Below, piece by piece: positions 9,150-16,893 of a DNA stretch of 64,000 nt. Positions within the stretch are counted from its first letter, which is position 1; each line of letters begins with the position of its first letter. The position numbers and the translations under genes were made by a program. This DNA comes from Paenibacillus rhizovicinus. GTDB taxonomy: Bacteria > Bacillota > Bacilli > Paenibacillales > Paenibacillaceae. Location of the stretch: NCBI RefSeq assembly GCF_010365285.1, contig NZ_CP048286.1:1941001-2005000 (forward strand). Direction: 5' to 3'. The notes beneath the pieces were generated by a model, which was not told the origin of the DNA, did no database searches, and saw nothing but the letters and a program-made list of their open reading frames with translations.

Positions 9150-9737
9150 ATGAATGCCACTCCAACAACAAGCGAAAAAATATTACTGGCAACCATCAGC
9201 CTTATGGCGGAAAAAGGCTATGACAGCACAACGACCAAAGAAATCGCTCTGGCTGCAGGAGTGAATGAAGTCACTTTATTTCGGCATTTTGGAACGAAGG
9301 AGAAGCTGCTTGAGGCTGCCTTCAGTCAATTTCACTATGGCAATGAGATGACTATGCTCTTTAACGAGAGCCTTAAAGGACATCTCCATGAAGATCTGCT
9401 TGCCATAAGTCGAACGTATCATGCTATCATGAACCGGAACCGAGAGTTAATTTCAATCGCGCTTAAAGGAAGCAGCACTCTGCCCGACTCCGTTCTACAG
9501 GAGGCTTCGCGCAACCCGAAAAGCTTGAAAAATTTGCTCGTTGATTATCTAACCAGAATGTCATCAGAAGACAAAGCAGTTTCCTCAAACCCCGAGATCC
9601 AAGCATTGTCATTTATGTGGATGAATTACGGAGCTTTCATCAGTGGACTAAATACCAAAGAAGCCGTCTCAGAAAATACGCTGGACGAATTTATCGAAGA
9701 AAGCGTACGTTTATTTACTAAGGCGCTTAGCCCATAA
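9150..9737 (+). CDS. TetR/AcrR family repressor
   Basis: Transcriptional repressor of 195 residues. The ATG at 9150 is preferred because GAGGTGG (9131-9137) lies upstream; the ATG at 9129 overlaps that site. The N-terminal helix-turn-helix reads SLMAEKGYDSTTTKEIALAAGVNEVTLFRHFGTKEKLL, a textbook TetR DNA-binding domain; the C-terminal ligand domain is not conserved. The same 18-base box occurs at its own promoter and before the downstream haloalkane dehalogenase, so it probably represses both and is released by a small molecule. Confidence 0.92.
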   Translation: MNATPTTSEKILLATISLMAEKGYDSTTTKEIALAAGVNEVTLFRHFGTKEKLLEAAFSQFHYGNEMTMLFNESLKGHLHEDLLAISRTYHAIMNRNRELISIALKGSSTLPDSVLQEASRNPKSLKNLLVDYLTRMSSEDKAVSSNPEIQALSFMWMNYGAFISGLNTKEAVSENTLDEFIEESVRLFTKALSP

Positions 9738-9788
9738 TTTCCGGACTCCAAGAGCAGCCCCGAAGAGGGCTTTTCTTACGACCTCATT

Positions 9789-9806
9789 GTAAGTATGTGC
9801 TTGCAT
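9789..9806 (+). promoter_or_regulatory. operator box 2 before the dehalogenase gene
   Basis: GTAAGTATGTGCTTGCAT matches operator box 1 (9110-9127) at 16 of 18 positions, and both copies follow an ACCTCATT sequence. It lies 58 bases before the dehalogenase start. A shared TetR operator is inferred. Confidence 0.65.
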
Positions 9807-9863
9807 TCATAAATGCAGCATTTACCCATATTCAATCTAACCATATGAAAGGTGAGATGCTGA

Positions 9864-10742
9864 ATGGTTGCACCATTGTTTCCTTACGTAAAGAAGCGTC
9901 AACGAGTTCTTGGTCTAGAAATGTCCTACGTAGACGAAGGAGGCGGCGATCCGATTGTTTTTCTGCACGGCAACCCTACTTCCTCTTATCTCTGGCGTCA
10001 AATTATTCCTTATGCTCAAGATTTCGGTCGTTGCATTGCTCCGGACCTCATCGGAATGGGCGACTCCGATAAACTCCCCCATAGCAGTTCCGACTCTTAT
10101 ACATTCGTAGAGAATCGTCGCTATCTCGACACCCTATTGGAACAACTTGGCGTTAACGAACGGGTTACCTTTGTTGTGCACGATTGGGGATCGGCTCTGG
10201 CATTTGATTGGGCATATCGCCATCCGGAGGCCATTAAAGGCATCGCCTACATGGAGGGAATCATTAAACCTCGTAGTTGGAGCGAGATCCCGGAACGGGG
10301 ACGGCTGATTTTTCAGGCGTTACGATCCGAGGAAGGTGAAAAGATGGTGTTAGAAAACAACTCTTTCATCGAGACCAACCTTCCAGTCGGCATACTGCGT
10401 AAGCTGACGGAGGAAGAGATGGATGAATATCGTCGGCCATTTTCGCTGCCTGGCGAAGGGCGCCGTCCGACGTTAACCTGGCCGCGACAACTTCCGTTCG
10501 ACGGGGATCCGGCTGATGTGACGGACATTGTCAACGCGTATGGAGAGTGGCTTCCACAGAGCTCGTTTCCGAAGCTCTTTGTCAACTGCGCTCCAGGCAC
10601 GATGCCGACATCCCATGTCGAGTTCTGCCGTACCTGGCCCATGCAAACGGAGATAATCGTCAGTGGGCTTCACTATCCGCAGGAAGATTCGCCTCATGAG
10701 ATCGGCGCCGCACTTGCTGCCTGGTTAAAGGATTTATCATAG
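9864..10742 (+). CDS. haloalkane dehalogenase (LinB/DhaA subfamily)
   Basis: Alpha/beta hydrolase of 292 residues that should cleave carbon-halogen bonds to give an alcohol and halide. The full HLD-II catalytic set is visible: halide-binding Asn37 in HGNPTSSYLWR, nucleophile Asp107 and halide-binding Trp108 in HDWGSALAFDWA, acid Glu131 in YMEGIIKPRSW, and base His270 in GLHYPQEDSPHEIG. Length and spacing match LinB and DhaA closely. The start has an AAAGGTGAG site. Its natural substrate is unknown. It follows a TetR gene and carries the same operator box. Confidence 0.93.
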   Translation: MVAPLFPYVKKRQRVLGLEMSYVDEGGGDPIVFLHGNPTSSYLWRQIIPYAQDFGRCIAPDLIGMGDSDKLPHSSSDSYTFVENRRYLDTLLEQLGVNERVTFVVHDWGSALAFDWAYRHPEAIKGIAYMEGIIKPRSWSEIPERGRLIFQALRSEEGEKMVLENNSFIETNLPVGILRKLTEEEMDEYRRPFSLPGEGRRPTLTWPRQLPFDGDPADVTDIVNAYGEWLPQSSFPKLFVNCAPGTMPTSHVEFCRTWPMQTEIIVSGLHYPQEDSPHEIGAALAAWLKDLS

Positions 10743-10769
10743 CCGATTAATCGCACTCACCTGTCCGTT

Positions 10770-10793
10770 ACTTTATTTTCCCTCATCAGCATG
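10770..10793 (+). repeat. left copy of a 24-bp direct repeat bounding the island
   Basis: A 24-base sequence starting ACTTTATTTT and ending CTCATCAGCATG recurs at 17050-17073 with one mismatch, in the same orientation. The two copies bracket the 6.3-kb AT-rich island. Just before this copy, CTGTCCGTTA (10761-10770) resembles the left arm of the cassette-like sites. Confidence 0.7.
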
Positions 10794-11054
10794 TTGGTGA
10801 GAGAAATACAAGAAAAGTGCAGTTTGAAAACACCACGCTGCTATGATAATGCCAGGATGGAAAGCTTTTTTGCTACGCTGAAGAAAGAAAAGCTGTACAA
10901 GATTAAAACCGAGCACTACCCGATGGCTGAGATAAAATCCATTATCTTCAGGTACATCATGGTTTACTACAACAGGCGCCGGATCTACACCTCTATTCCA
11001 GGGGGCTGCCCCCCAGCCCTTTATCGCGAACGACTGATGTTAAAGGCAGCTTAG
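10794..11054 (+). pseudogene. IS3-family transposase, C-terminal fragment
   Basis: Only the last part of an IS3/IS150-type DDE transposase remains: CYDNARMESFFATLKKEKLY carries the final catalytic Glu, and YYNRRRIYTSIPGGCPPALY is the usual C-terminus. There is no N-terminal domain or orfA; the fragment begins at the 24-bp repeat. Its end abuts a second IS3 fragment that reads the other way. Confidence 0.85.
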
Positions 11055-11455
11055 CAATGGTTTTCTGCATGAGGGCCCGTGCCGCTCATGCTTTGAATGG
11101 CGCCACGTTTAGCCAGGCTCGCTCGGAAAGCTTGGCTCGTGAACTGACTGCCTCGATCGCTGTGATAGATCATTCCGCGAGCATTTCTTGCTTTACAGGC
11201 ACTCTCGAAGGCTTGGATGCAGAGCTCCTTACGCATATTGTCATCCATGGCTAGGCCTACGATTTCGCCATTAAAACAATCCATTACAGCTGACAAGTAA
11301 AGCTTGCCATCTGAACAAGGGACTTCAGTGATATCCGAGAGCCACTTTGCGTTGGGTGCGGAGGAGCTGAAGTCTAGGGTTCTTCGCTTTCGCCAATCCT
11401 GTAACGTGTGGTAGGCGAGGCCTATTTTATATTGATTACTTTTTAGAGATGTTTA
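11051..11455 (-). pseudogene. IS3-family transposase, central fragment
   Basis: The DDE core of an IS3-type orfB, reading left: NAKWLSDITEVPCSDGKLYL holds the first Asp, YLSAVMDCFNGEIVG the core strand, and MIYHSDRGSQFTS the second Asp. The frame continues upstream of the first ATG to about 11455 and is cut at the right. The C-terminal Glu region is replaced (SMSGTGPHAENHC then stop). It belongs to a different copy or an inverted piece relative to the fragment at 10794-11054, showing IS turnover at the island edge. Confidence 0.85.
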
Positions 11456-11516
11456 GGTCATTCAACACATGTACTTTAGCTATGGTACACTAAAATAGTA
11501 ATCCTTCTTCTTTAAT

Positions 11517-11951
11517 TTAGTCTTGGCTTACCTCCGCTGCATTGTGTTCCAACTGTTTACGAATACCTTCACGGTCGATCTGAATCCAATATTCAACGAT
11601 TTTGTCATTAGCAATCCTATATACGGCGCTCGCGATTTCAATGATTGGCTTCCCAGTCGGCGCAAATCCTTCGACTTCTCCAACATGCATCCCTGTTTGC
11701 TTCCACCTAACATAGACACGATCCTCAGAGGCGAGAAACTCTTTGATCTGCAGTTGGAATGCCCCGTATGCCTTCATCATATCCCGGACATGGTCCGCAT
11801 AATTTTGTGGCGACCGTTCAACAGTCTGCTCATTCTCCGCTGTCACCTGATGTGCAGCGACGCATCCTGCCATATAGGAATGTGCCGCATCAGGGTCAAG
11901 ACCGGAACGTACACGCGCGAAAAATTCTTCAACGATTTCTGCTGCTTTCAT
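11517..11951 (-). CDS. SnoaL-like (NTF2-fold) protein
   Basis: Small cytosolic protein of 144 residues, starting at 11951 after AGAGGTG. The pattern (VEEFFARVRSGLDPDAAHSYMA, then FAPTGKPIIEIASAVYRIANDKIVEYWIQIDREGI) is that of SnoaL-like polyketide-cyclase/ester-cyclase proteins with the NTF2 fold. A substrate cannot be told; many such proteins are orphan enzymes or ligand binders. It is the leftmost gene of the leftward accessory array and is followed by the IS3 fragments, preceded by hairpin site a. Confidence 0.8.
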   Translation of the reverse strand: MKAAEIVEEFFARVRSGLDPDAAHSYMAGCVAAHQVTAENEQTVERSPQNYADHVRDMMKAYGAFQLQIKEFLASEDRVYVRWKQTGMHVGEVEGFAPTGKPIIEIASAVYRIANDKIVEYWIQIDREGIRKQLEHNAAEVSQD

Positions 11952-12085
11952 GCCTTTACACCTCTTTTTATTGTATCTCTTAATTATAAAGTAAAGTATC
12001 GTTCTTCTTTCACTTATCAACTATTTCATTATAACGTTTTGGTGAACTTCTAAATTCGTAATACCTATGGTATTCATGAAGTGAT

Positions 12086-12170
12086 CAAACTATCCTGCTC
12101 GTTAGCGTAATGAAGGGCTGCCGGATTGGCAGCCCTCATGGTGTTCAATTAACGTTCCCCGTTTAGTTCA
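12086..12170. repeat. cassette-like site a (complete form)
   Basis: Left arm CTGCTCGTTAGCG (12095-12107), a 9-bp stem AGGGCTGCC/GGCAGCCCT (12114-12136), and right arm AACGTTCCCCGTTTAG (12151-12166). The hairpin could also act as a terminator. The same arms recur at four further places between the small genes of the island. Confidence 0.65.
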
Positions 12171-12173
12171 ATC

Positions 12174-12728
12174 TCATTTTCTGTATTTATAATATATCTC
12201 TGGTTTCATCCACATCCACGTACAGTACTTGTTACCTTCAGCGATGATAAATCTATCAAACCAAAGTTCAAAGTTCGCATTCAATGAAGAAGGATTTCTG
12301 CGAACATCTGCTAATTCACACCAATACAAATTGGTGTAGTCTCGTCCACAAACAGAATTTGTATCAATAAAAAGGAACTCTTCGCCCTCCTCCACTGCTA
12401 CCGGTATCCATCCCTTTGGAAGTAAATCATCATATACAGAATAAAGCTCATCAATTCTTTCTAAACTCAGTAATTCAATCCCCCCGCCGTATTCTGGAGA
12501 TGCAAATAGTGAGCCGCCATCGTGAATCCTTAAGAACTCTAAGTAATCCTCAGGAAGTGTAATTGACCACTTAGTCATATAGTTATTAATCTCACTTTGG
12601 GTTGCAGGTGGGTTAAAAGTAAATTTTACCTCACTATAACTTCCTTCAGCTGTGAATCTGAGAGTAATTCCCTCTTTAGTTAACCGATTCTTTAAACTTT
12701 CCAAACTTTTCATAATTACTGAATCCAT
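12174..12728 (-). CDS. SMI1/KNR4 (SUKH) family protein
   Basis: Protein of 184 residues with the SUKH signature: ITLPEDYLEFLRIHDGGSLF followed by an acidic, aromatic core (GGGIELLSLERIDELY, GWIPVAVEEGEEFLFIDTN). Start at 12728 has AGAGGTGAG. SUKH proteins are often immunity proteins against contact-dependent or polymorphic toxins, but no toxin gene lies nearby, so here it would be an orphan. Low GC relative to the flanks and hairpin sites on both sides suggest acquisition by transfer. Confidence 0.85.
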   Translation of the reverse strand: MDSVIMKSLESLKNRLTKEGITLRFTAEGSYSEVKFTFNPPATQSEINNYMTKWSITLPEDYLEFLRIHDGGSLFASPEYGGGIELLSLERIDELYSVYDDLLPKGWIPVAVEEGEEFLFIDTNSVCGRDYTNLYWCELADVRRNPSSLNANFELWFDRFIIAEGNKYCTWMWMKPEIYYKYRK

Positions 12729-12789
12729 TATTTCTCACCTCTTTAACTTTCATTATATGAATTAATAAATCCCTTTTGATGCCTGTCAT

Positions 12790-12815
12790 AAACATAACCT
12801 GCCCGTTAGCTGAAC
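12790..12815. repeat. cassette-like site b (left arm only)
   Basis: AACCTGCCCGTTAGCTGAAC carries the same CTG-CCCGTTAGC core as site a but has neither the hairpin nor the right arm. It lies between the SUKH gene and the next leftward gene. Confidence 0.5.
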
Positions 12816-12835
12816 ATAGATAGCCAATCATCTTG

Positions 12836-13348
12836 TTAATATAATTTGAGCATTTTTAGACCCCATTGAAACGTATCCACTTTTCGTCCATCCTTGAGCA
12901 CGAATATCAAGTTGGTCGGCACGTTATCATTAATGATAATCCTTTTATAAGCCGTACTTTCATACTTGGCTTGACCATCCGATACTTCGATTCGGTGCCC
13001 GATCGCTCCATCTGTTTCTGATTTGTTTTCCGTACGGGGGTGGATAATTACATAGGAGCGTTTGACGAGCCCGTTGCTTGATCTACCGAAATTCTGGTCT
13101 ACAATAACAAGAACTATCTCACCATCCTTGTTCGCTTGAAAGACGTAGTAGTAAGGACTCGTCTGAAGCAAGTCAGTAAATCCGACTCCAAGCCTCTTAA
13201 CGTTTGATGCATGTAGTTCCTTTGCAACATCATGTGTCTTGGGAATAGGATGATAAGTCATCCGCCATTCAAAATATCGGTATCCGAAAAAGGGGATCGC
13301 AAGCAGAGATAAGACGATAATTGATATTATGGCAAGCCGTTTCGACAT
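12836..13348 (-). CDS. membrane-anchored protein of unknown function
   Basis: A 170-residue protein with one N-terminal membrane segment (LAIISIIVLSLLAIPFFGYRYF) and an outside domain without any family I recognise. Features of that domain are TSPYYYVFQANKDGEIVLVIVDQNFGR and a C-terminal NLIFVLKDGRKVDTFQWGLK. Start at 13348 follows a GGAGAAGGAGC site. It belongs to the leftward set of small island genes between sites b and c. Confidence 0.75.
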   Translation of the reverse strand: MSKRLAIISIIVLSLLAIPFFGYRYFEWRMTYHPIPKTHDVAKELHASNVKRLGVGFTDLLQTSPYYYVFQANKDGEIVLVIVDQNFGRSSNGLVKRSYVIIHPRTENKSETDGAIGHRIEVSDGQAKYESTAYKRIIINDNVPTNLIFVLKDGRKVDTFQWGLKMLKLY

Positions 13349-13394
13349 GCTCCTTCTCCTTTGTATTTATATCTTCATGAGTATCCCTTAATAA

Positions 13395-13436
13395 ATTCAA
13401 CTATTCTGCCAGATGGGTTCAACTAACGTTCCCCGT
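13395..13436. repeat. cassette-like site c, split by IS110
   Basis: CAACTATTCTGCC (left arm, shortened) is followed by GTTCAACTAACGTTCCCCGT (13417-13436), the right arm of the site family. It is cut exactly after CCCCGT, where IS110 copy 1 begins; the expected TTAGCTTAAT continuation is found at the other end of the IS near 15195. Confidence 0.6.
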
Positions 13437-13813
13437 CCCTCGGTTATAAGGGTTTATCTCACATATACTCACTCATTCGCAGGATTTCATCACCTTGGAT
13501 TCAGGAGAATCTAAAGGAATGTATGACACTCATGCTGGTGGGCTTGGTCTTGGGTATGCGGGAATAGAGGAATGCTCAGGAATTATTCCCCAAATGCCTT
13601 CTACTGCACGCATACTCCACATTAACCTTAGAGGTTCACCCTCCCACAACTCAACGGGTCAATGCCCTTACATTCCTTCGTTATACCTGTCCAAGGTGTG
13701 GAGACCGATAGCGTTTAGCGGATGGGTCAGAGCCCTTATGGGGAACGAACTCGGTCCTCCGTGCTTTCTTTGTGAAATCCCGCGAATGAGTCATTATACG
13801 TGATGCTTCTTCA
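13437..13813 (-). other. IS110 3' non-coding end, candidate guide (bridge/seek) RNA region
   Basis: No gene is present in these 377 bases. IS110/IS1111 elements encode a structured guide RNA in a non-coding end that pairs with target and donor. This stretch is the longer of the two ends and holds several small inverted repeats, so it is the likely place, which is the IS1111-type arrangement. No structure was computed. Confidence 0.4.
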
Positions 13814-15100
13814 TTAAGCTGCTTCTGTCCAGGCTCGAACGGTTTTCTCTGGCGTGAACTTTTCTCCTCGTTGCACAATACCGACTAGAATTCGGGCAAG
13901 CTTCCCAATTAACTTAAATATGGATTGCTGCTTTTTCATCTTCTTTTCTTGCACATTGTTCTCATGCAGATGACGGAACACGGGGTTATTCCAAACGAGT
14001 TGAACCGTTGCAAGATAGAGATATTTTCGTAAGGCAGAGTCTCCTCGTTTCGAAAGAACTATGCGTCCTTTTCGCTTTCCAGATGTACTTTCAGCCAGAT
14101 TCAAGCCAGCCTTCCGTAGTACCTGTCGGCCATGTGCATACTGTCTTAAATCTCCTGTCCCAGCTAAAATGGCCGCAGTGAAGATCTTCCCGAGACCTTT
14201 TATGGTGCGAAGCTGTTGTGCCATTGGAATCTCAGAAAGCAGAGCTTCAATGTTCTTTTCAATCTGTTCAAGCATGCTGGTGACGCGCTCAAATTCTTCA
14301 ATGAGCCGTTGTAAATCTGCCTTCGCTTCTTCTTCAGCAGTTCGTTCTCCCACACTCCGTTTCGCTTGTGCGATGAGCTGCGCGGCCTTCTCTATCCCCG
14401 TAGAACCGCCAGCGCGCTGCATATGGACTCGCCAGGCATCGATGATGTCCGGTACCGTATACGTCTCCAAATCTCGTGGACAAGGGAACGTCTTCAGGGT
14501 CGCCAATGACCGCTTACAGGTCCAATCTTTGAATACAGTCGAATATTCGGGAAAACGGATATCCAGCCAGCGTACGATCCGATTCTGCAGTCGTATACTG
14601 TTCGTCACCCAAAATTCTCGATCACTCATCATCGTCCGTAACCGTTGGAACTCAAGCGGTTGACGCGTGTACTCGTAGTAGAAGCCCCGACTTACAGCGT
14701 CTGCGATGATAAGCGCATCTTTGGGATCGTTTTTTGATGGACTGTTATCCCGGTTTTCTTTGTTTCGCTTGGTCGTAGCAGGGTTAACCATGACCACGTG
14801 TAATTTCCGATCTGCTAACCAGTTGGCCAGATTAAACCAGTAGTGGCCGGTCGGCTCCATGCCGATGATGAGCTTCTTCAATCGATGTTTCTGCTGTAAC
14901 TCCGTCATCCAGCGGTTCAACTTTTCAAAGCCTTCCAAGCTATTTGAGAATGAGAGATGCCGTTTGGAAACCACGATTCCTCGGAAATTCGTAGCTTGTG
15001 CGACATGCGTTTCTTTGGCCATGTCGATTCCTACGACGAGATGCGAGGTGGTAATTCGTTCAATCCGTTGATTTTGTACGTCTGATTGCTTAAACTTCAT
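13814..15100 (-). CDS. IS110-family transposase (DEDD)
   Basis: Transposase/recombinase of 428 residues. The start at 15100 (MKFKQSDVQ) follows AAGGAGG. The N-terminal RuvC-like DEDD domain shows HLVVGIDMAKETHVAQ (first Asp), IIGMEPTGHYWFNLANWL (Glu), and NDPKDALIIADAV (Asp pair). The C-terminal transposase_20 part carries RTIKGLGKIFTAAILAGTG and FRKAGLNLAEST-like residues, with the serine region KRGDSALRKYLYLATVQLV. All parts are intact, so the element may be active. Confidence 0.93.
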   Translation of the reverse strand: MKFKQSDVQNQRIERITTSHLVVGIDMAKETHVAQATNFRGIVVSKRHLSFSNSLEGFEKLNRWMTELQQKHRLKKLIIGMEPTGHYWFNLANWLADRKLHVVMVNPATTKRNKENRDNSPSKNDPKDALIIADAVSRGFYYEYTRQPLEFQRLRTMMSDREFWVTNSIRLQNRIVRWLDIRFPEYSTVFKDWTCKRSLATLKTFPCPRDLETYTVPDIIDAWRVHMQRAGGSTGIEKAAQLIAQAKRSVGERTAEEEAKADLQRLIEEFERVTSMLEQIEKNIEALLSEIPMAQQLRTIKGLGKIFTAAILAGTGDLRQYAHGRQVLRKAGLNLAESTSGKRKGRIVLSKRGDSALRKYLYLATVQLVWNNPVFRHLHENNVQEKKMKKQQSIFKLIGKLARILVGIVQRGEKFTPEKTVRAWTEAA

Positions 15101-15105
15101 AGTAA

Positions 15106-15154
15106 GAGCGCCTCCTTGATGTGTTGTCGACAAACCCATCATACTGAGGCGCTC
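15106..15154 (-). promoter_or_regulatory. hairpin covering the transposase ribosome site
   Basis: GAGCGCCTC and GAGGCGCTC (15106-15114 and 15146-15154) form a perfect 9-bp stem in the IS110 leader. In the transposase mRNA the right half overlaps the AAGGAGG ribosome site, so the fold would hide it. On the other strand the same stem is followed by a T run and could stop incoming transcription. Copy 2 keeps the same hairpin. Confidence 0.55.
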
Positions 15155-15259
15155 CTTTTTTTACAAAGCCCATTTCTTAGGCTCAACAGGAATGTTTAGC
15201 TTAATCATGATCAGTATCGTACATCATAACCATTCCTTAATCCATAACGCAGAATGGGG

Positions 15260-15595
15260 CTATTCTTTAGATATCGTTCCAACAACTTTTTTTGTATTGC
15301 CATCTACAAATATCACATGATTTTTATCAAACGTTACTTTATACAAATTCTCTATTCTTTTCGGCTCAGCACCTTCAGGAATGGAATATTCATTAATCAT
15401 TTCATCGAATTTAATTTTTGTTACTTCTGCATTTTTCCATACCAGATTTAATTGTTGCTTATCTTGATTGGAAATACTGTTCAATGCTACTTCACGAATA
15501 GCATTTAAATCATCCGATTTTGAATTGACGTTAGAACAGCCGCTTGCGAGGGTCATCGACAACACTAAAAAAACTAAAATATAAATTGCTTTCAC
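15260..15595 (-). CDS. small lipoprotein of unknown function
   Basis: Predicted lipoprotein of 111 residues from the GTG at 15595; an ATG at 15661 would add 22 residues that do not resemble a signal peptide. The signal VKAIYILVFLVLSMTLASGC ends in a lipobox. The mature part contains YKVTFDKNHVIFVDGNTKKVVGTISKE, reminiscent of small PepSY-like or DUF domains, but I cannot assign a family. It is a leftward island gene between site d and the IS110 copy. Confidence 0.7.
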   Translation of the reverse strand: MKAIYILVFLVLSMTLASGCSNVNSKSDDLNAIREVALNSISNQDKQQLNLVWKNAEVTKIKFDEMINEYSIPEGAEPKRIENLYKVTFDKNHVIFVDGNTKKVVGTISKE

Positions 15596-15666
15596 GCTCT
15601 TTATTACCCCCAATCCCCAATGCTTGACATTTGATATTATAGACGTTGGATTAAGTAGCAATGTTG

Positions 15667-15722
15667 CGTTATTCTGCCCTTTAGTTGAGCGGCGGCGGAA
15701 TTCTATATGGGGTCCGCCGCCA
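15667..15722. repeat. cassette-like site d
   Basis: Left arm CTGCCCTTTAG (15674-15684) followed by TTGAGC and a 9-bp stem GGCGGCGGA/TCCGCCGCC (15691-15721). It has the same arm and hairpin order as site a, with a different stem sequence. It lies between the recombinase and the lipoprotein gene and can also serve as terminator. Confidence 0.55.
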
Positions 15723-15730
15723 TTGAATAC

Positions 15731-16435
15731 TTAAAAGAATCGTCGATAAAGCTCTCTCCGACGTTCGCCGCGGAGCTGTGCGTAAATTTGAGTGGTCGAT
15801 GTTTTCTCATGACCGAGCATACCTTGGATGAAATCTAAGGGGGCACCGTTATCAAGAAGCTGGCATGCATATGTATGTCGAAAGCGATGCGGATATACGT
15901 TCGCTTCAATTTCTCCCCGATCTGCAAGCCGTTTTAAGGCCCATCTAATCGTGGGTATAGCCATTCGTCTTGTTGGATGCGTATCGGTAACAAATAAGGC
16001 TTTGCAGGAGTCCTCGCGGCTGGTCAGGTACTTCTTTAACCATACTTTGCACTCTGTCGTAAAGTAAACTTCTCTTTGCTTCGATCCCTTGCCATTAACG
16101 ATTGCTGAGCAGTTCTCCCAGTTCAGGTCCTCGATGTTGATCTTCTCCACCTCTCCAACCCGGCAGCCGGTGCTGTATAGAAACTCCAGCAGCGCTCTTT
16201 CCCTGAGTGACTGACAAGAGATCTTTAAGTGTATGACGTCTTCCTCAATCAAAAACTTTGGAATGCGCTTATCTATTTTCGGTTCTCTTAGTTTTAGAGA
16301 AGGATTTGAAGTCAGATAAGTCTCTTCATAAGCGTAACGGAAAAGAGAACGAACAAACCGAATTCGATGACCCAGGCTGCTTGGCTTCAAACGATCAGCT
16401 TGTTTTGCTAAGTACAAGTGCATCTTTTGGGTCAT
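15731..16435 (-). CDS. tyrosine recombinase (XerC/D-like), 5'-truncated
   Basis: Site-specific recombinase of 234 residues in its present form; relatives have about 300. The catalytic set is complete: Arg in STGCRVGEVEK, Lys in GKGSKQREVYF, HRFRHTYACQLLDNG (His and Arg), GHEKTSTTQIYAQ (His and Tyr). The N-terminal core-binding domain is cut, and the first residues (MTQKMHLYL) are read from the IS110 copy-2 remnant, so the start codon is borrowed. The insertion typical of integron integrases is not seen. It may be the remains of the enzyme that moved the cassettes, or just a passenger. Confidence 0.85.
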   Translation of the reverse strand: MTQKMHLYLAKQADRLKPSSLGHRIRFVRSLFRYAYEETYLTSNPSLKLREPKIDKRIPKFLIEEDVIHLKISCQSLRERALLEFLYSTGCRVGEVEKINIEDLNWENCSAIVNGKGSKQREVYFTTECKVWLKKYLTSREDSCKALFVTDTHPTRRMAIPTIRWALKRLADRGEIEANVYPHRFRHTYACQLLDNGAPLDFIQGMLGHEKTSTTQIYAQLRGERRRELYRRFF

Positions 16436-16798
16436 TCTTCGATTGGCAGTTGTCGCGGTTTTCTTTGTTGCGCTTGGTTGTTGCAGGATTAACGATTACG
16501 ACGTGCAATCCTTTACTGGTAAGCCAGTTGGCCAAGTTCCACCAAAATGCCCCGTTGGCTCCATACCAATAATTACGCTGCTTAAACGGTGCTTTTGCTG
16601 AATTCCCTCCATCCACCGTTGCAACTTTTCAAAGCCCTCAATGGTGTTGTTAAACGATAGATGTCGATTCGTTAGCACGATTCCTCGGAAATTCGTAGCT
16701 TGTGCGACATGCGTTTCTTTAGCCATGTCGATTCCTACAACGAGATGGGTAATTTGTTCGATCCGTTGATTTTGTGCATCTGATTGCTTAAACTTCAT
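16415..16798 (-). pseudogene. truncated, frameshifted IS110 transposase
   Basis: N-terminal DEDD region only: HLVVGIDMAKETHVAQ and IIGMEPTGH are in one frame, and NLANWLTSKGLHVVIVNPAT and NDPKDAL in another. It cannot make an active transposase. It provides the in-frame ATG used by the downstream recombinase. Confidence 0.85.
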
Positions 16799-16893
16799 AG
16801 TAAGAGCGCCTCCTTGATGAGTAGTGGACAAACCCATCATACCGAGGCGCTCCTTTTTTGACAAAGGCCATTTCTTAGCCTTAACAGGAATGT
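16415..16893 (-). mobile_element. IS110-family element, copy 2 (5' remnant)
   Basis: The leader, hairpin and first third of a transposase gene close to copy 1 remain (start at 16798). Similarity stops near DPKDAL at about 16415, exactly where the recombinase frame takes over. A frameshift near 16550, between MEPTGHF and WWNLANWL, breaks the frame. The outer end again falls on GT | TTAG of a cassette-like site. Confidence 0.8.

Larger units (their letters stand above)
13437..15194 (-). mobile_element. IS110-family insertion sequence, copy 1 (complete)
   Basis: The transposase gene is flanked by about 375 bases of non-coding DNA at its 3' side and about 95 bases at its 5' side. The ends are placed by comparing the broken site c (CCCCGT | TTAGCTTAAT) and by the shared 5' end with copy 2. 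There are no evident terminal inverted repeats or target duplication, as expected for IS110. The exact end bases cannot be fixed to better than a few positions. Confidence 0.75.
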
